Counted from the first letter of the stretch, positions 19,186 to 32,994 are shown. The stretch: DNA of 64,000 nt from Candidatus Amulumruptor caecigallinarius (GCA_023665605.1 JAMPDP010000001.1:829676-893675); one strand, 5' to 3'. Made by a program: numbers and translations. The notes: generated by a model from the letters alone, not told the origin.

Positions 19186-19446
19186 TTACTTGACTTTTTC
19201 GATGATTTCTACCAGGCGCCAGCGCTTGGTCTTGGACAGGGGACGTGTCTCCATCAGGCGGACGGTGTCGCCGATGCTGCACTCGTTGTTCTCGTCGTGA
19301 GCGTGATACTTCTTGGTCTTGTTGACAAACTTGCCGTAGATGGGGTGCTTCTCCTTCCACTTCACCGTAACGGTGATGGACTTGTCACCCTTGTTTGACG
19401 ACACGACCCCGATGCGCTCCTTGCGGAGGTTTCTCTTTTCTTCCAT
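19186..19446 (-). CDS. rpsQ: 30S ribosomal protein S17
   Basis: An 86-residue OB-fold 16S rRNA-binding protein. The conserved stretch is [20 protein letters not shown], followed by the family motif [19 protein letters not shown]. It precedes rplN by 15 nt. Confidence 0.98.
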   Translation of the reverse strand: MEEKRNLRKERIGVVSSNKGDKSITVTVKWKEKHPIYGKFVNKTKKYHAHDENNECSIGDTVRLMETRPLSKTKRWRLVEIIEKVK

Positions 19447-19573
19447 GTTAAGGTAGAATGGTGTGTGAACAGGCGGTCAGTTTCCTAAACCGGGTTGTTG
19501 GTTGTGTGTGGGTTGATGTAGTGTTGAGTAGTCAGAAATGACTTTGCTTGAGCCGATGTACCTCTTGAGGAGA

Positions 19574-19619
19574 GTCCCTCCGGCCGTGACTGGCCGGGGG
19601 GAAGCTCCGTGTGAGGGAC
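19574..19619. other. nested inverted repeat between rpmC and rpsQ
   Basis: An outer stem GTCCCTC (19574-19580) / GAGGGAC (19613-19619) encloses an inner stem CCGGCC / GGCCGG (about 19580-19597). It fills most of the 176-nt gap just after rpmC. It may be a control or processing structure; no terminator T-run is seen. Confidence 0.5.
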
Positions 19620-19622
19620 TTA

Positions 19623-19829
19623 TCATTTAGCGGCGGCCTCGGCGAGCTGGCGTGCGCGGAGCTCGGTTTTGGCGCGTGCTATGTCGCGGCGGTCAGCGGT
19701 GATCTTTGCGGGGTTGTCTACCGGAGAGATCTTGTGGTTGATCTTGAGCTGTCGGTACTCCTTCTCCATCTCAACGAGGCGGGCCTGGAGGTCAGCGGTG
19801 GTCATGTCCTTGAGCTGAGCTTTCTTCAT
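19623..19829 (-). CDS. rpmC: 50S ribosomal protein L29
   Basis: A 68-residue two-helix protein near the peptide exit tunnel. It begins MKKAQLKDMTTADLQARL and contains RRDIARAKTELRAR. It follows rplP as usual. Confidence 0.97.
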   Translation of the reverse strand: MKKAQLKDMTTADLQARLVEMEKEYRQLKINHKISPVDNPAKITADRRDIARAKTELRARQLAEAAAK

Positions 19830-19871
19830 GAGGCTTTGTTACTAAGGGGTTGATGTTGGATGGTGATGAAA

Positions 19872-20303
<432 letters not shown>

Positions 20304-20341
20304 GTTAGTTCTGCGTTAAAAGGTTGATGAAAGGGTCCGGA

Positions 20342-21091
20342 TTAGTCGCGGCGAGAACCTTCGCGACCGCCACGGGGCTTGCGGAAGCCGCCACGACGGG
20401 GAGCACCGTTGCCTGAGCGACCGCCCTCGCGGGGTGTGGAGGTGAAGTTGGGGGCGAGGTCACGCTTGCCGTACACCTCACCGCGCATGATCCACACCTT
20501 AACGCCAACGACGCCTACCTTGGTGTGAGCTTCAACGAGAGCGTAGTCGATGTCGGCACGGAGGGTGTGCAAGGGTGTACGTCCTTCCTTGAACATCTCG
20601 CTGCGTGCCATCTCGGCGCCGTTGAGACGCCCGCTTACCTGCACCTTGATGCCTTCAGCACCGGCGCGCATTGTGGCGGCGACGGCCATCTTGACGGCGC
20701 GGCGATAAGCGATCTTGCCCTCGATCTGGCGTGCGATGTTTGCAGCAACGATAGCTGCGTCGAGCTCGGGGCGCTTCACCTCGTAGATGTTGATCTGAAC
20801 ATCCTTGTCGGTGATCTTCTTGAGCTCTTCCTTGAGCTTGTCGACCTCGGAGCCACCCTTGCCGATGATGAGGCCGGGGCGAGAGGTGCAGATGGTGATG
20901 GTGATGAGCTTGAAGTTGCGCTCGATGACGATGCGTGAAACGCTTGACTTGGCAAGACGCACCTCGAGATACTTGCGGAGCTTAGAGTCCTCAAGCAGCG
21001 TGTCGCCGTAGTTCTTGCCACCGAACCAGTTGGAGTCCCAGCCGCGGATTACGCCGAGGCGGTTGCTGATTGGATTAACTTTCTGTCCCAT
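20342..21091 (-). CDS. rpsC: 30S ribosomal protein S3
   Basis: A 249-residue protein of the mRNA entry channel. The N-terminal half holds the KH domain ([20 protein letters not shown]). The C-terminal domain is followed by a Gly/Arg-rich tail (about the last 25 residues) that is typical of Bacteroidetes S3. Confidence 0.98.
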   Translation of the reverse strand: MGQKVNPISNRLGVIRGWDSNWFGGKNYGDTLLEDSKLRKYLEVRLAKSSVSRIVIERNFKLITITICTSRPGLIIGKGGSEVDKLKEELKKITDKDVQINIYEVKRPELDAAIVAANIARQIEGKIAYRRAVKMAVAATMRAGAEGIKVQVSGRLNGAEMARSEMFKEGRTPLHTLRADIDYALVEAHTKVGVVGVKVWIMRGEVYGKRDLAPNFTSTPREGGRSGNGAPRRGGFRKPRGGREGSRRD

Positions 21092-21112
21092 TAATATAGG
21101 TGTGTCTTGAGA

Positions 21113-21514
21113 TTACTTGTTGTTGTCCTTGGTGTCAACGATGAGCGTCACGTGGTTGGAGCGCTTGCGGATGCGGTAGCCGCGACCCTGGGGAGCGGGG
21201 CGGAGGCGCTTGAGCATCGGTGCGGGGTTGACGAAGATGGTGGTGATGAAGAGCTCACCGGCGTCGGCCTTCCGGTCGTTCTTTGCCTCCCAGTTGGCGA
21301 TGGCAGAACGGAGGCACTTGCTGAGGACTGCTGCAGCCTCCTTGTTGGAGAACTGGAGAACACCGAGGGCTTTGCCTACTTCCATTCCGCGCACCATGTC
21401 AGCGACGAGGCGCATCTTTCGGGGCGAGGAGGGTATGTTGGTCAGCTTGGCGAAGGCCACCTGTCGGCGCTCATCCTTCATTCTATTGGCTGAAAGTCTT
21501 TTTCTTGCACCCAT
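21113..21514 (-). CDS. rplV: 50S ribosomal protein L22
   Basis: A 133-residue protein whose hairpin lines the exit tunnel. Diagnostic parts are [17 protein letters not shown] and the C-terminal [17 protein letters not shown]. It lies between rpsS and rpsC. Confidence 0.98.
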   Translation of the reverse strand: MGARKRLSANRMKDERRQVAFAKLTNIPSSPRKMRLVADMVRGMEVGKALGVLQFSNKEAAAVLSKCLRSAIANWEAKNDRKADAGELFITTIFVNPAPMLKRLRPAPQGRGYRIRKRSNHVTLIVDTKDNNK

Positions 21515-21570
21515 AGTAAGTATGTGTGTGTGTGAGTGTTAAAATGGTGATTGGGAAAGGGCCCGGTGAA

Positions 21571-21840
21571 TTACTTCTTCTTGTTGCCGGCGTGTCCGCG
21601 GAATGTGCGGGTGGGGGCAAACTCTCCGAGCTTGTGGCCAACCATGTTCTCGGTGACGTAAACGGGGATGAACTTGTTGCCGTTGTGTACGGCGAAAGTG
21701 TGACCCACGAAGTCGGGCGAGATCATCGAGGCGCGGCTCCAAGTCTTGATCACGGACTTCTTGCCGCTCTCTTCCATGGCAGCTACCTTCTTCTCGAGCT
21801 TGACTGAGATGAAGGGACCTTTCTTTAATGAACGACTCAT
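21571..21840 (-). CDS. rpsS: 30S ribosomal protein S19
   Basis: An 89-residue protein of the small-subunit head. It reads [18 protein letters not shown], with [21 protein letters not shown] and [14 protein letters not shown], all typical. Confidence 0.98.
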   Translation of the reverse strand: MSRSLKKGPFISVKLEKKVAAMEESGKKSVIKTWSRASMISPDFVGHTFAVHNGNKFIPVYVTENMVGHKLGEFAPTRTFRGHAGNKKK

Positions 21841-21884
21841 AATGCTGTGTTCGTTGAGTGGTGATGGTTACGTGATAGGATGGA

Positions 21885-22712
<828 letters not shown>

Positions 22713-22724
22713 TATTGCTTGTTA

Positions 22725-23015
22725 TCAGATATTGCTGTAGAAATCGATGGACTGGCCATCGGCTACGGTAATGATGGCCTTCTTGTAGGCAGCTGTCTTT
22801 CCGCGGAGGAGTCCGGAGCGGGTCCAGCGTGAGCGGTTCTTGCCGCGCACCTCCATGGTGTTGACAGCCTCGACCTTGACGCCGTAGATCTTCTCTACGA
22901 GGTCCTTGATCTGGAACTTGTTGGCCTCGGGCGACACACGGAACGTGTAGCGGTTGAGCTTCTCCTGGAGGCGGGTGGCCTTCTCGGTGACGATGGGAGT
23001 GATCTGGATGTCCAT
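22725..23015 (-). CDS. rplW: 50S ribosomal protein L23
   Basis: A 96-residue protein at the tunnel exit, the docking site for trigger factor and SRP. It begins MDIQITPIVTEKATRLQEK and contains the conserved NKFQIKDLVEKIYGVKV. Confidence 0.98.
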   Translation of the reverse strand: MDIQITPIVTEKATRLQEKLNRYTFRVSPEANKFQIKDLVEKIYGVKVEAVNTMEVRGKNRSRWTRSGLLRGKTAAYKKAIITVADGQSIDFYSNI

Positions 23016-23042
23016 TGTACTGTAGGTTGCCGTGTGGATGGA

Positions 23043-23663
23043 TTAGAGATTGTTGACGATCGCGAGGGCCCCCTCGGTTAAGAGGATGGCGTTTGAGTTC
23101 ATCAGGGCGTAGGTGTTGATGTCACCTGCGCGCATGATGCGAGCGTTGGGGACGTTGCGGAGGCTGAGGCTGACGTTGCGGTCGAGCTCGGGCATGACAA
23201 GGAGGATCTTCTTGCCCTCGGCGTCGAATGCCTTGGCGAGCTTTACGAAGTCCTTGGTGCGGGGAGCTGCGAAGTCAAAGTTCTCGATGACGGTGATCTG
23301 TCCGTCCTGAACCTTGTAAGTCAGAGCACTCTTGCGTGCGAGCTGCTTCACCTTCTTGTTGACCTTGAAGCGGTAGTCGCGGGGACGGGGGCCGAACACA
23401 CGGCCACCACCGACGAGGAGGGGAGAGTTGATGTCGCCGATGCGAGCGCCGCCGCCGCCTTTCTGCTTGTGGAGCTTGCGTGTTGAGCCAGAGACTTCGC
23501 TGCGCTCCTTGCTCTTGGCGGTGCCCTGACGGCGGTTAGCGAGATACTGCTTCACGTCGAGGTAAACGGCGTGCTCGCTGGCATCGATGGCGAAAACGGC
23601 ATCGTTGAGATTGGCCTTGCGGCCGGTGTCCTTACCTTCAATGTTGTAGATAGCGAGTTCCAT
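23043..23663 (-). CDS. rplD: 50S ribosomal protein L4
   Basis: A 206-residue protein with a long loop lining the exit tunnel (GSTRKLHKQKGGGGARIGD). In E. coli L4 represses the S10 operon. Its ATG follows the rplC stop directly, with no gap. Confidence 0.98.
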   Translation of the reverse strand: MELAIYNIEGKDTGRKANLNDAVFAIDASEHAVYLDVKQYLANRRQGTAKSKERSEVSGSTRKLHKQKGGGGARIGDINSPLLVGGGRVFGPRPRDYRFKVNKKVKQLARKSALTYKVQDGQITVIENFDFAAPRTKDFVKLAKAFDAEGKKILLVMPELDRNVSLSLRNVPNARIMRAGDINTYALMNSNAILLTEGALAIVNNL

Positions 23664-24281
23664 TTACTTTTCGATTATGACGATTGAACCTTTACTTCCG
23701 GGAATGGAGCCCTTGATGACGAGCAGATTCTGCTCGGGCATGACCTTGAGCACCTGGAGGTTTTGAACTGTTACGCGCTTGTTGCCCATCTGGCCGGCCA
23801 TGCGCATGCCCTTGAATACCTTAGCGGGGTATGAGCAGGCGCCGATTGAACCTGGGGCGCGGAGGCGGTTGTGCTGGCCGTGAGTGCTCTGGCCGACGCC
23901 GCCGAAGCCGTGACGCTTAACGACGCCCTGGTACCCCTTACCCTTGCTGACGCCCTGGATGTCGACGAAGTCGTTCTCGGTGAAGAGGTCGACGCTGAGG
24001 GTGTCGCCCAGAGCGGGTGTGGAGTCAAAACCCTTGAACTCGGCCAAGTATCGCTGCGGAGCCACGCCGGCCTTCTTGAAGTGTCCCATCTCGGGGGCTG
24101 TGGTGTGCTTCTCCTTCTTCTCGGTGAAGCCAACCTGAACGGCGTCATAACCGTCCTTGTCGACGGTCTTGATCTGAGTAACTACGCAAGGACCAACTTC
24201 GATAACAGTGCACGGCACGTTGCGGCCGTCGGCACTGAAAACGGATGTCATTCCGATTTTCTTTCCTAATAATCCTGGCAT
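23664..24281 (-). CDS. rplC: 50S ribosomal protein L3
   Basis: A 205-residue early assembly protein close to the peptidyl transferase centre. It begins [19 protein letters not shown]. The motif [20 protein letters not shown] and the glutamine modified in other bacteria are present. Confidence 0.98.
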   Translation of the reverse strand: MPGLLGKKIGMTSVFSADGRNVPCTVIEVGPCVVTQIKTVDKDGYDAVQVGFTEKKEKHTTAPEMGHFKKAGVAPQRYLAEFKGFDSTPALGDTLSVDLFTENDFVDIQGVSKGKGYQGVVKRHGFGGVGQSTHGQHNRLRAPGSIGACSYPAKVFKGMRMAGQMGNKRVTVQNLQVLKVMPEQNLLVIKGSIPGSKGSIVIIEK

Positions 24282-24350
24282 TTCTTGTGGTGTTAAAGAA
24301 AAAGTCTCGTTGATAGTGTTGACTGGATGAAAGTGCCGGTCTGAGGTGAA

Positions 24351-24656
24351 TCAGACCTTGATCTCTACTTCCACGCCGCTGGGGAGCTCGAGCTTCATCA
24401 GAGCGTCGATGGTCTTGGCGGAGGTGTTGTAGATGTCGATGAGGCGCTTGAACGCTGAGAGCTGGAACTGCTCGCGGCTCTTCTTGTTGACGAAGGTCGA
24501 GCGGTTGACGGTGAAGATGCGCTTGTTGGTGGGCAGGGGTATGGGACCCGAGATCACGGCGCCGGTGCTCTTCACAGTCTTGACGATCTTCTCGGCGCTC
24601 TTGTCGACGAGATTGTAGTCGTAAGACTTGAGTTTGATGCGGATTTTCTGGCTCAT
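24351..24656 (-). CDS. rpsJ: 30S ribosomal protein S10
   Basis: A 101-residue protein, also the NusG/NusB partner in antitermination. It begins [18 protein letters not shown] and contains [20 protein letters not shown]. It follows fusA directly; tuf is absent from this position, as is usual in Bacteroidetes. Confidence 0.98.
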   Translation of the reverse strand: MSQKIRIKLKSYDYNLVDKSAEKIVKTVKSTGAVISGPIPLPTNKRIFTVNRSTFVNKKSREQFQLSAFKRLIDIYNTSAKTIDALMKLELPSGVEVEIKV

Positions 24657-24716
24657 ATATGTGATATATGTCTATGTTTATCCTGTGGTGTGGTTAATGA
24701 AGTGGTGTCCGTGAGC

Positions 24717-26840
<2,124 letters not shown>

Positions 26841-26871
26841 TGCGATGGGGTGGATAAGTGATCAGAGGGGT

Positions 26872-27348
26872 TCAGAAGCGGAAGTGAGCGAAGGCGCGGT
26901 TAGCCTCGGCCATCTTGTGCATATCTTCCTTGCGCTTGTAAGCGCCACCCTGCTCGTTGAAAGCGTCTACAATCTCGGCAGCGAGCTTGTCGGCCATTGT
27001 CTTGCCGCCGCGCTTGCGAGAGTAGAGGATAAGGTTCTTCATGGAGATAGACTCCTTGCGGTCCGGGCGGATTTCGGTGGGGACCTGGAAGGTAGCGCCA
27101 CCAACGCGGCGGCTCTTTACCTCCACCTGGGGAGTGATGTTCTCGAGAGCCTTCTTCCAGATCTCGAGGGGGGTCTTCTCCTCGTTGGGCATCTTTGCCT
27201 TTACGATGTCGAGAGCGGAATAGAAGATGTGGTAGCTTGTGCTCTTCTTGCCGTCATACATGAGGTGGTTGACGAACTTGGAGACGCGGACATCGTGGAA
27301 TACGGGGTCGGGGAGGACGATCCGTTTCTTGGGCTTAGCCTTTCTCAT
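26872..27348 (-). CDS. rpsG: 30S ribosomal protein S7
   Basis: A 158-residue head assembly protein. It begins [19 protein letters not shown], contains [20 protein letters not shown], and ends in [12 protein letters not shown] 284-nt gap lies between rpsL and this gene; it contains a CTCG/CGAG hairpin and a GCCGCC/GGCGGC inverted repeat. Confidence 0.98.
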   Translation of the reverse strand: MRKAKPKKRIVLPDPVFHDVRVSKFVNHLMYDGKKSTSYHIFYSALDIVKAKMPNEEKTPLEIWKKALENITPQVEVKSRRVGGATFQVPTEIRPDRKESISMKNLILYSRKRGGKTMADKLAAEIVDAFNEQGGAYKRKEDMHKMAEANRAFAHFRF

Positions 27349-27632
27349 TGTGAGTGGTCGGGTTGTTTTATCGTTTTAAGAGCTTCTTGGTTGCTGTCAT
27401 CTGTCATCTTCAACCGGCCCCTTGGTGCCCCCTCCGGGGCGTCGGGCGGTTTACTCAACCGTGATATTTAAGCCTTCCAAAAACCTCGGTAAAACGAGAT
27501 GTTTTACTTGTAAGGGTTTGGGTAGTTAGTTGACTGCCGCCTTAGCTGGCTTGACCGGCGGCAAGGGTCATGTAAGGAAAGTGCCTGAGTGGTGATTGCG
27601 GACGTTGAGCGGAGTCCGCTGTCCGAAGGTGG

Positions 27633-28013
<381 letters not shown>

Positions 28014-28169
28014 ATTAGCTTCTTGTTGTGTTGCTTAAAATGATATAGTCGTGTAAGATATAATCTGATGCTTCAAAGGCGGAAAGCCGGCACAGAAGAA
28101 GCGCCGACCACCCTGACCATCAAGCCGTTAAAGGGTAGTGCGGTGCGTCATGCGCCTATTTTTCCGCTG

Positions 28170-28201
28170 CAAATTTACAACATAAATCTCTATTCGCCAA
28201 A
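28170..28201 (-). promoter_or_regulatory. main promoter of the ribosomal supercluster
   Basis: TTTG (28198-28201) and TAAATTTG (28170-28177) on the minus strand are separated by 20 nt, an almost ideal Bacteroidetes promoter. The start point would be near 28163, giving an rpsL leader of about 150 nt. Confidence 0.8.
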
Positions 28202-28287
28202 CATTTCAGCACTTTTTCACGTTTTTAGGGAATTTGAGGGAAAAGAAATGCCGCAGAGTGGCAGAGCCCGATGATTGCGTGGTGAAG

Positions 28288-28424
28288 TTGTAAATCGGCG
28301 TCCTCCAGACGCCATTTGCCGTGCTGACCATGACCCCGGATGCCTACGCTATCGCTCCGACTTCCGGGGCTACGGTAAATCAGCGTCCTGCGGACGCTCC
28401 TCAGGAGATTTTTGCAACACCCTC
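28288..28424. repeat. second copy of the MITE-like core
   Basis: 137 bp that align with 3714-3850 at about 90 percent by eye, from TTGTAAATCGGCGTCC to TTTTTGCAACACCCTC. The three hairpins are kept. The left terminal repeat of the 3678 copy is missing, so this copy is truncated or arose differently. Confidence 0.7.
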
Positions 28425-28537
28425 GGCTAAGCCGGATGGCTAAAGCAGGCAACCGCATCAAAATATCTTCTTTCCCTTTTACAATGCGAAGGGCCGGATG
28501 GTGAAAGACAGGATGCGGGGAATTGAGAAAAAGTGCG

Positions 28538-28545
28538 TAAATTTG
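28538..28545 (+). promoter_or_regulatory. -7 box for the GatB/YqeY - serS operon
   Basis: TAAATTTG on the plus strand lies about 125 nt before the ATG at 28669. A TTG is present only 12 nt upstream, so the -33 element is doubtful. Confidence 0.5.
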
Positions 28546-28668
28546 CGGTCGTAAATATCGTGGGCGTAGTGTGCCCGCACTCAACCTTACATCCTGCGGG
28601 GCATAATGGCCCGCACATACACCATACAGCGGGCTTGGATAGTCCGCCTGCAAACTTTACAGAAGACT

Positions 28669-29118
28669 ATGAACCTGTTTGACACCATCAGCGCTGACAT
28701 CAAGTCGGCGATGCTCGCCCGTGAGAAGGTGCGCCTGGAGACTCTGCGCGGCATCAAGAAGGAATTTTTGGAGGCGAAGACCGCCAAGGGCTCCGATGGC
28801 AATCTGAGTGATGACCAGGCGATGAAGATCCTGGCGAAGATGGCCAAGCAGCGCCGGGAGACGGCAGAAATCTATGCCGGCCAGAACCGTCCCGAGCTTG
28901 CCGAGAACGAGCTTGCCGAGGCGGCCGTTATCGAGGAGTACCTGCCCAAGGCTCTCACCGCCGAGGAGCTGGAAGCCGCTCTGCGTGAGATTATAACGCG
29001 CACCGGTGCCACCTCCGCCAAGGAGATGGGCAAGGTGATGGGCGTGGCCTCGAAGGAACTCGCCGGACGTGCCGACGGCAAGGTGATCTCGGCCAAGGTG
29101 CGCGAGCTTCTCGCCTGA
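28669..29118 (+). CDS. GatB/YqeY domain protein
   Basis: A 149-residue YqeY-type protein. The start MNLFDTISADIKSAM at 28669 replaces a longer frame with a non-homologous arginine-rich head. Conserved pieces are RLETLRGIKKEF, EYLPKALTAEELEA and GKVMGVASKELAGRADGK. The domain is the tRNA-binding tail of GatB; free-standing forms probably act in tRNA-related amidation or binding, but the exact role is not established. It lies 58 nt before serS, which fits a translation role. Confidence 0.9.
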   Translation: MNLFDTISADIKSAMLAREKVRLETLRGIKKEFLEAKTAKGSDGNLSDDQAMKILAKMAKQRRETAEIYAGQNRPELAENELAEAAVIEEYLPKALTAEELEAALREIITRTGATSAKEMGKVMGVASKELAGRADGKVISAKVRELLA

Positions 29119-29176
29119 GCCTCCCCCGGCCTCTCCCCCACTACACATTAATATATATAGCGCATTATCACAACCC

Positions 29177-30448
29177 ATGCTCACCATACAACAGATTAAG
29201 TCAGACCCCGAGCGCGTCATCGAGCGTCTGGCCGTGAAAGGCTTTGACGCCAAGGAGAAAATAGCTGACGTACTCACCCTGGACGAGCGCCGCCGCGCCC
29301 TGCAGCTCACCAGCGACAACCTCGCCGGAGAGCTCAAGAAGCAAGCCGCCGCCATCGGGGCTCTGATGAAAGAGGGCAAGCGCGCCGAGGCAGACCAGGC
29401 CAAGGCAGCCGTGGCCACGATGAAGAGCGAGCAGGCCGCCGCTTCGAGCGAACTGGCCGACGTGGAGGGTAAGATCCGCGAGATACTGCTGAGCATCCCC
29501 AACATGCCATGCGAGGCGGTACCTGCCGGCACCTCAGCCGCCGACAATGTGGTGGAGAAGACCGGAGGCCCTATGCCCGACCTCCCCGAGGATGCGCTGC
29601 CCCACTGGGACCTCGCCAAGAAGTACAACCTGATCAACTTTGACCTCGGCGTGAAGATTACCGGCGCGGGGTTCCCCGTGTACCTCGGCAAGGGCGCCAA
29701 GCTGCAGCGGGCTCTCATCCAGTTCTTCCTTGACGAGGCTTCCAAAGCTGGCTATCTGGAAGTGCAGCCCCCCTACGTGGTCAACGAAGCCTCCGGCTAC
29801 GGCACCGGCCAGCTCCCCGACAAGGAGGGTCAGATGTATTACGTGAACGAGGACAACCTCTACCTGATACCCACCGCCGAGGTGCCGGTGACCAACCTCT
29901 ACCGCGACGTGATACTGAGCGAGAGCGAACTGCCGGTGAAGAACTGCGCATACTCAGCATGCTTCCGCCGCGAGGCCGGCAGCTACGGCAAGGATGTGCG
30001 CGGGTTGAACCGCCTGCATCAGTTTGACAAGGTGGAGATAGTGCGCATCGAGAAGCCCGAGAACTCCTATGCCGCACTTGAGGAGATGAAGGACCATGTG
30101 CAGGGGCTTCTTGAGAAGCTCGGGCTACCCTGGCACATCCTGCGTCTGTGTGGCGGCGACATGAGCTTCACGTCAGCCATCACGTTTGACTTCGAGGTGT
30201 ATTCCGCGGCTCAGAAGCGCTGGCTGGAGGTGTCGAGCGTGTCCAACTTCGAGACCTACCAGGCCAACCGCCTGAAGTGCCGCTACCGCACCGCCGACAA
30301 GAAGACTGCACTGGCGCATACCCTCAACGGCTCCGCTCTGGCGCTGCCGCGCATCATGGCCGCGCTGCTTGAGAACAACCAGACCCCCGAGGGCATCGTT
30401 GTGCCCGAGGTGCTCCGCCGCTACACCGGTTTCGACATCATCAACTGA
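29177..30448 (+). CDS. serS: seryl-tRNA synthetase
   Basis: A 423-residue class II synthetase. The N-terminal coiled-coil tRNA arm (about 30-100) precedes the catalytic core, with motif 2 (FRREAGSYGKDVRGLNRLHQF) split across a loop and motif 3 (NGSALALPRIMAALLENNQ). It charges tRNA-Ser. It is followed by pheT with a 17-nt gap. Confidence 0.98.
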   Translation: MLTIQQIKSDPERVIERLAVKGFDAKEKIADVLTLDERRRALQLTSDNLAGELKKQAAAIGALMKEGKRAEADQAKAAVATMKSEQAAASSELADVEGKIREILLSIPNMPCEAVPAGTSAADNVVEKTGGPMPDLPEDALPHWDLAKKYNLINFDLGVKITGAGFPVYLGKGAKLQRALIQFFLDEASKAGYLEVQPPYVVNEASGYGTGQLPDKEGQMYYVNEDNLYLIPTAEVPVTNLYRDVILSESELPVKNCAYSACFRREAGSYGKDVRGLNRLHQFDKVEIVRIEKPENSYAALEEMKDHVQGLLEKLGLPWHILRLCGGDMSFTSAITFDFEVYSAAQKRWLEVSSVSNFETYQANRLKCRYRTADKKTALAHTLNGSALALPRIMAALLENNQTPEGIVVPEVLRRYTGFDIIN

Positions 30449-30465
30449 CCCCGTCTTATCCAGAC

Positions 30466-32934
30466 ATGAACATATCACTCAACTGGCTTCGCCAGTACAT
30501 AGACATAGACCTCACGCCGCAGCAGCTCGCCGACACCCTGACCTCGATAGGCCTCGAGACCGGGGCCGTGGAGGAGGTGGAGAGCATCCGTGGCGGCCTC
30601 AAGGGCGTGGTTATCGGGAAAGTGCTCACCTGCGTGGAGCACCCCGACAGCGACCACCTGCACATCACCACCGTGGACCTTGGCGACGGCCAGGCAACGC
30701 AGATAGTGTGCGGGGCCCCCAACGTAGCCGCCGGGCAGACCGTGGTGGTGGCCACCGTGGGCACCACCCTCTATGACGGCGACAAGGAGTTCAAGATCAA
30801 GAAATCCAAAATTCGCGGCGTGGAGAGCTTCGGCATGATCTGCGCCGAGGATGAGATAGGCGTGGGCACGTCGCATGACGGCATCATCGTGTTGAGCGAC
30901 GATGTGAAGCCCGGCACGCCCGCCGCAGACTACTATCAGCTCACCTCCGACTGGGTACTTGAGGTGGACATCACCCCCAACCGCATAGACGCAGCGAGCC
31001 ACTACGGCGTGGCGCGCGACCTTGCCGCCTGGGCCGACTGCCACAAGGGTGGATTGCAGCTGATGAAGCCGTCGGTGGACACATTCAGCGTGGACCGCGA
31101 CGGCAGCGACGCCATCCGTGTGCGTGTGGAGGATGCCGAGGCATGCCCCCGCTACTGCGGTCTGACCATCCGGGGCATCAAGGTGACAGAAAGCCCCGAC
31201 TGGCTCAAGCAGCGACTAAACGCCATCGGCCAGCGCCCCATCAACAATGTGGTGGACATCACCAACTACATACTCCACAGCTTCGCCCAGCCGCTGCACA
31301 GCTTCGATGCTGACCGCATAGCCGGCGGGGAGATTGTGGTGCGTCACCCTGCACAGGGTGAGCCGTTCGTGACCCTCGACGGCGTGGAGCGCAAGCTCGA
31401 CGAGCGCGATCTGATGATATGCGACACCGAGCGCCCCCTGTGCATAGCCGGTGTGTTTGGCGGCCTTGACTCGGGCGTGACCGAGAGCACCGTCAACCTC
31501 TTTCTGGAGAGTGCCTGCTTCAACCCCACCAGCGTGCGCAAGACCGCACGCCGCCATGGCCTGAACACCGATGCCTCGTTCCGCTTCGAGCGCGGCGTAG
31601 ACCCCAACGGGTCGATGTACGCCCTACTGCTTGCCGCCATCCTTGTCAAGGAGCTTGCCGGCGGCGAGGTGTGCGGCGAGCCGGTGGACTTCTACCCCGT
31701 GTGCAAGGAGCCCGCGAAGGTGCGCCTTGAGTATGACTACGTGGATCGCCTCGTCGGGGCCCCGATCCCCCATGATACCGTGGATGCCATCTGCGGCTCG
31801 CTGGAGATGGAGATACCCTCGCGCGGCGAGGGGTACATAGACCTGCTTGTTCCCACCTACCGCGTGGATGTGACCCGCCCGTGCGACGTGGTGGAGGATG
31901 TGCTCCGTATCTATGGCTACAACAACATACTGCCCGGCGACGAGCTCCACGCCTCGCTGAGCCAGATGACCCCCACTGACAAGCGTGCGCGCCTGACCCA
32001 TGAGATAATCGGGGGCCTCGCTGCAAGGGGGTTCAACGAAATCATGTGCAACTCGCTGACGTCCGAGCGCTACTATGCCGATAACGCCGAGTGGCCGGCC
32101 GACCACTGCGTGCGTCTGCTCAACCCGCTGAGCTCCGACCTGAGCGTGATGCGTCAGACACTGCTCTACGGCGGCCTCGAAGCCGTGGAGCGCAACGTGA
32201 ACCGCCGCGAGGAGAGCCTTATGCTTGTGGAGAGTGGCAACGTCTACTTCCTCAATCCCGAGGCACAGTCCACCGCCGAGCAACCCCTTGCGCCCTACCG
32301 TCAGGAGGGCCGGCTGGCACTGTGGCTCACCGGAGCACTTCGCCCCGCCAACTGGGTTCGCGGAGCCATCGAGGCCACCGTCTATGACCTGAAGGGAATT
32401 ATTGAGGATATACTCGACATCCTGGGCATCTCACAGCGCGAAGTGAAATGGGAGGGAGGCGAGCACGCCACGCTCTCAGCCTCGCTTGACCTTCTGAGCC
32501 GCAACGGCAAGCCCCTGGGAACGCTCGGCATTGTTGGCGCGCCCACGCTGAAGATGATGGATATCAAGCAGCCGGTGTATTACGCCGAGCTCAGCTGGGA
32601 TGCACTGACCGAAATGGCCATCAAGCGCAGCGTCACCGCCGGGTCGCCCGCCAAGACCCAGCCGGTGAAGCGAGACCTGGCACTGCTCATCGACAAGGAG
32701 GTGACCATGGCGCAGGTGGAAGCCGCCGTGCGCGATGCCGAGAAGAAGCTGCTGCGCGACGTGACCCTCTTTGACGTCTATGAGGGAGACAAGCTCCCCG
32801 CCGGGAAGAAGTCCTACGCCATCAGCCTCACCCTGCAGGACCCCGAGGTGACTCTCCAGGACCGCCAGATCGACTCCGCGATGAACCGCATCATCGCTTC
32901 GCTGACCAAGAAGGTGGGCGCCGAGCTCCGCTGA
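30466..32934 (+). CDS. pheT: phenylalanyl-tRNA synthetase beta subunit
   Basis: An 822-residue subunit of the (alpha-beta)2 enzyme. Domain order is N-terminal B1, a tRNA-binding OB fold (GKVLTCVEHPDSDHLHITTV), the B3/B4 editing region, B5, a catalytic-like core and a C-terminal anticodon-binding domain (KSYAISLTLQDPEVTLQD). The pheS gene is not next to it, which is common in Bacteroidales. Confidence 0.98.
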   Translation: MNISLNWLRQYIDIDLTPQQLADTLTSIGLETGAVEEVESIRGGLKGVVIGKVLTCVEHPDSDHLHITTVDLGDGQATQIVCGAPNVAAGQTVVVATVGTTLYDGDKEFKIKKSKIRGVESFGMICAEDEIGVGTSHDGIIVLSDDVKPGTPAADYYQLTSDWVLEVDITPNRIDAASHYGVARDLAAWADCHKGGLQLMKPSVDTFSVDRDGSDAIRVRVEDAEACPRYCGLTIRGIKVTESPDWLKQRLNAIGQRPINNVVDITNYILHSFAQPLHSFDADRIAGGEIVVRHPAQGEPFVTLDGVERKLDERDLMICDTERPLCIAGVFGGLDSGVTESTVNLFLESACFNPTSVRKTARRHGLNTDASFRFERGVDPNGSMYALLLAAILVKELAGGEVCGEPVDFYPVCKEPAKVRLEYDYVDRLVGAPIPHDTVDAICGSLEMEIPSRGEGYIDLLVPTYRVDVTRPCDVVEDVLRIYGYNNILPGDELHASLSQMTPTDKRARLTHEIIGGLAARGFNEIMCNSLTSERYYADNAEWPADHCVRLLNPLSSDLSVMRQTLLYGGLEAVERNVNRREESLMLVESGNVYFLNPEAQSTAEQPLAPYRQEGRLALWLTGALRPANWVRGAIEATVYDLKGIIEDILDILGISQREVKWEGGEHATLSASLDLLSRNGKPLGTLGIVGAPTLKMMDIKQPVYYAELSWDALTEMAIKRSVTAGSPAKTQPVKRDLALLIDKEVTMAQVEAAVRDAEKKLLRDVTLFDVYEGDKLPAGKKSYAISLTLQDPEVTLQDRQIDSAMNRIIASLTKKVGAELR

Positions 32935-32994
32935 CCCGTAAAGAAACAGAAATCATCACACTCAATAACATCTACACCACACTGACTCACTCCT

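Larger units (their letters stand above)
28014..28668. other. divergent control region between rpsL and the GatB/YqeY-like gene
   Basis: No coding gene is supported. In order it holds the rpsL leader, the minus promoter (28170-28201), a repeat core (28288-28424), a CAACCGCATCAAAAT module (about 28450-28465), a plus -7 box (28538-28545) and three small GC hairpins in the plus leader (28562-28647). Confidence 0.65.
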
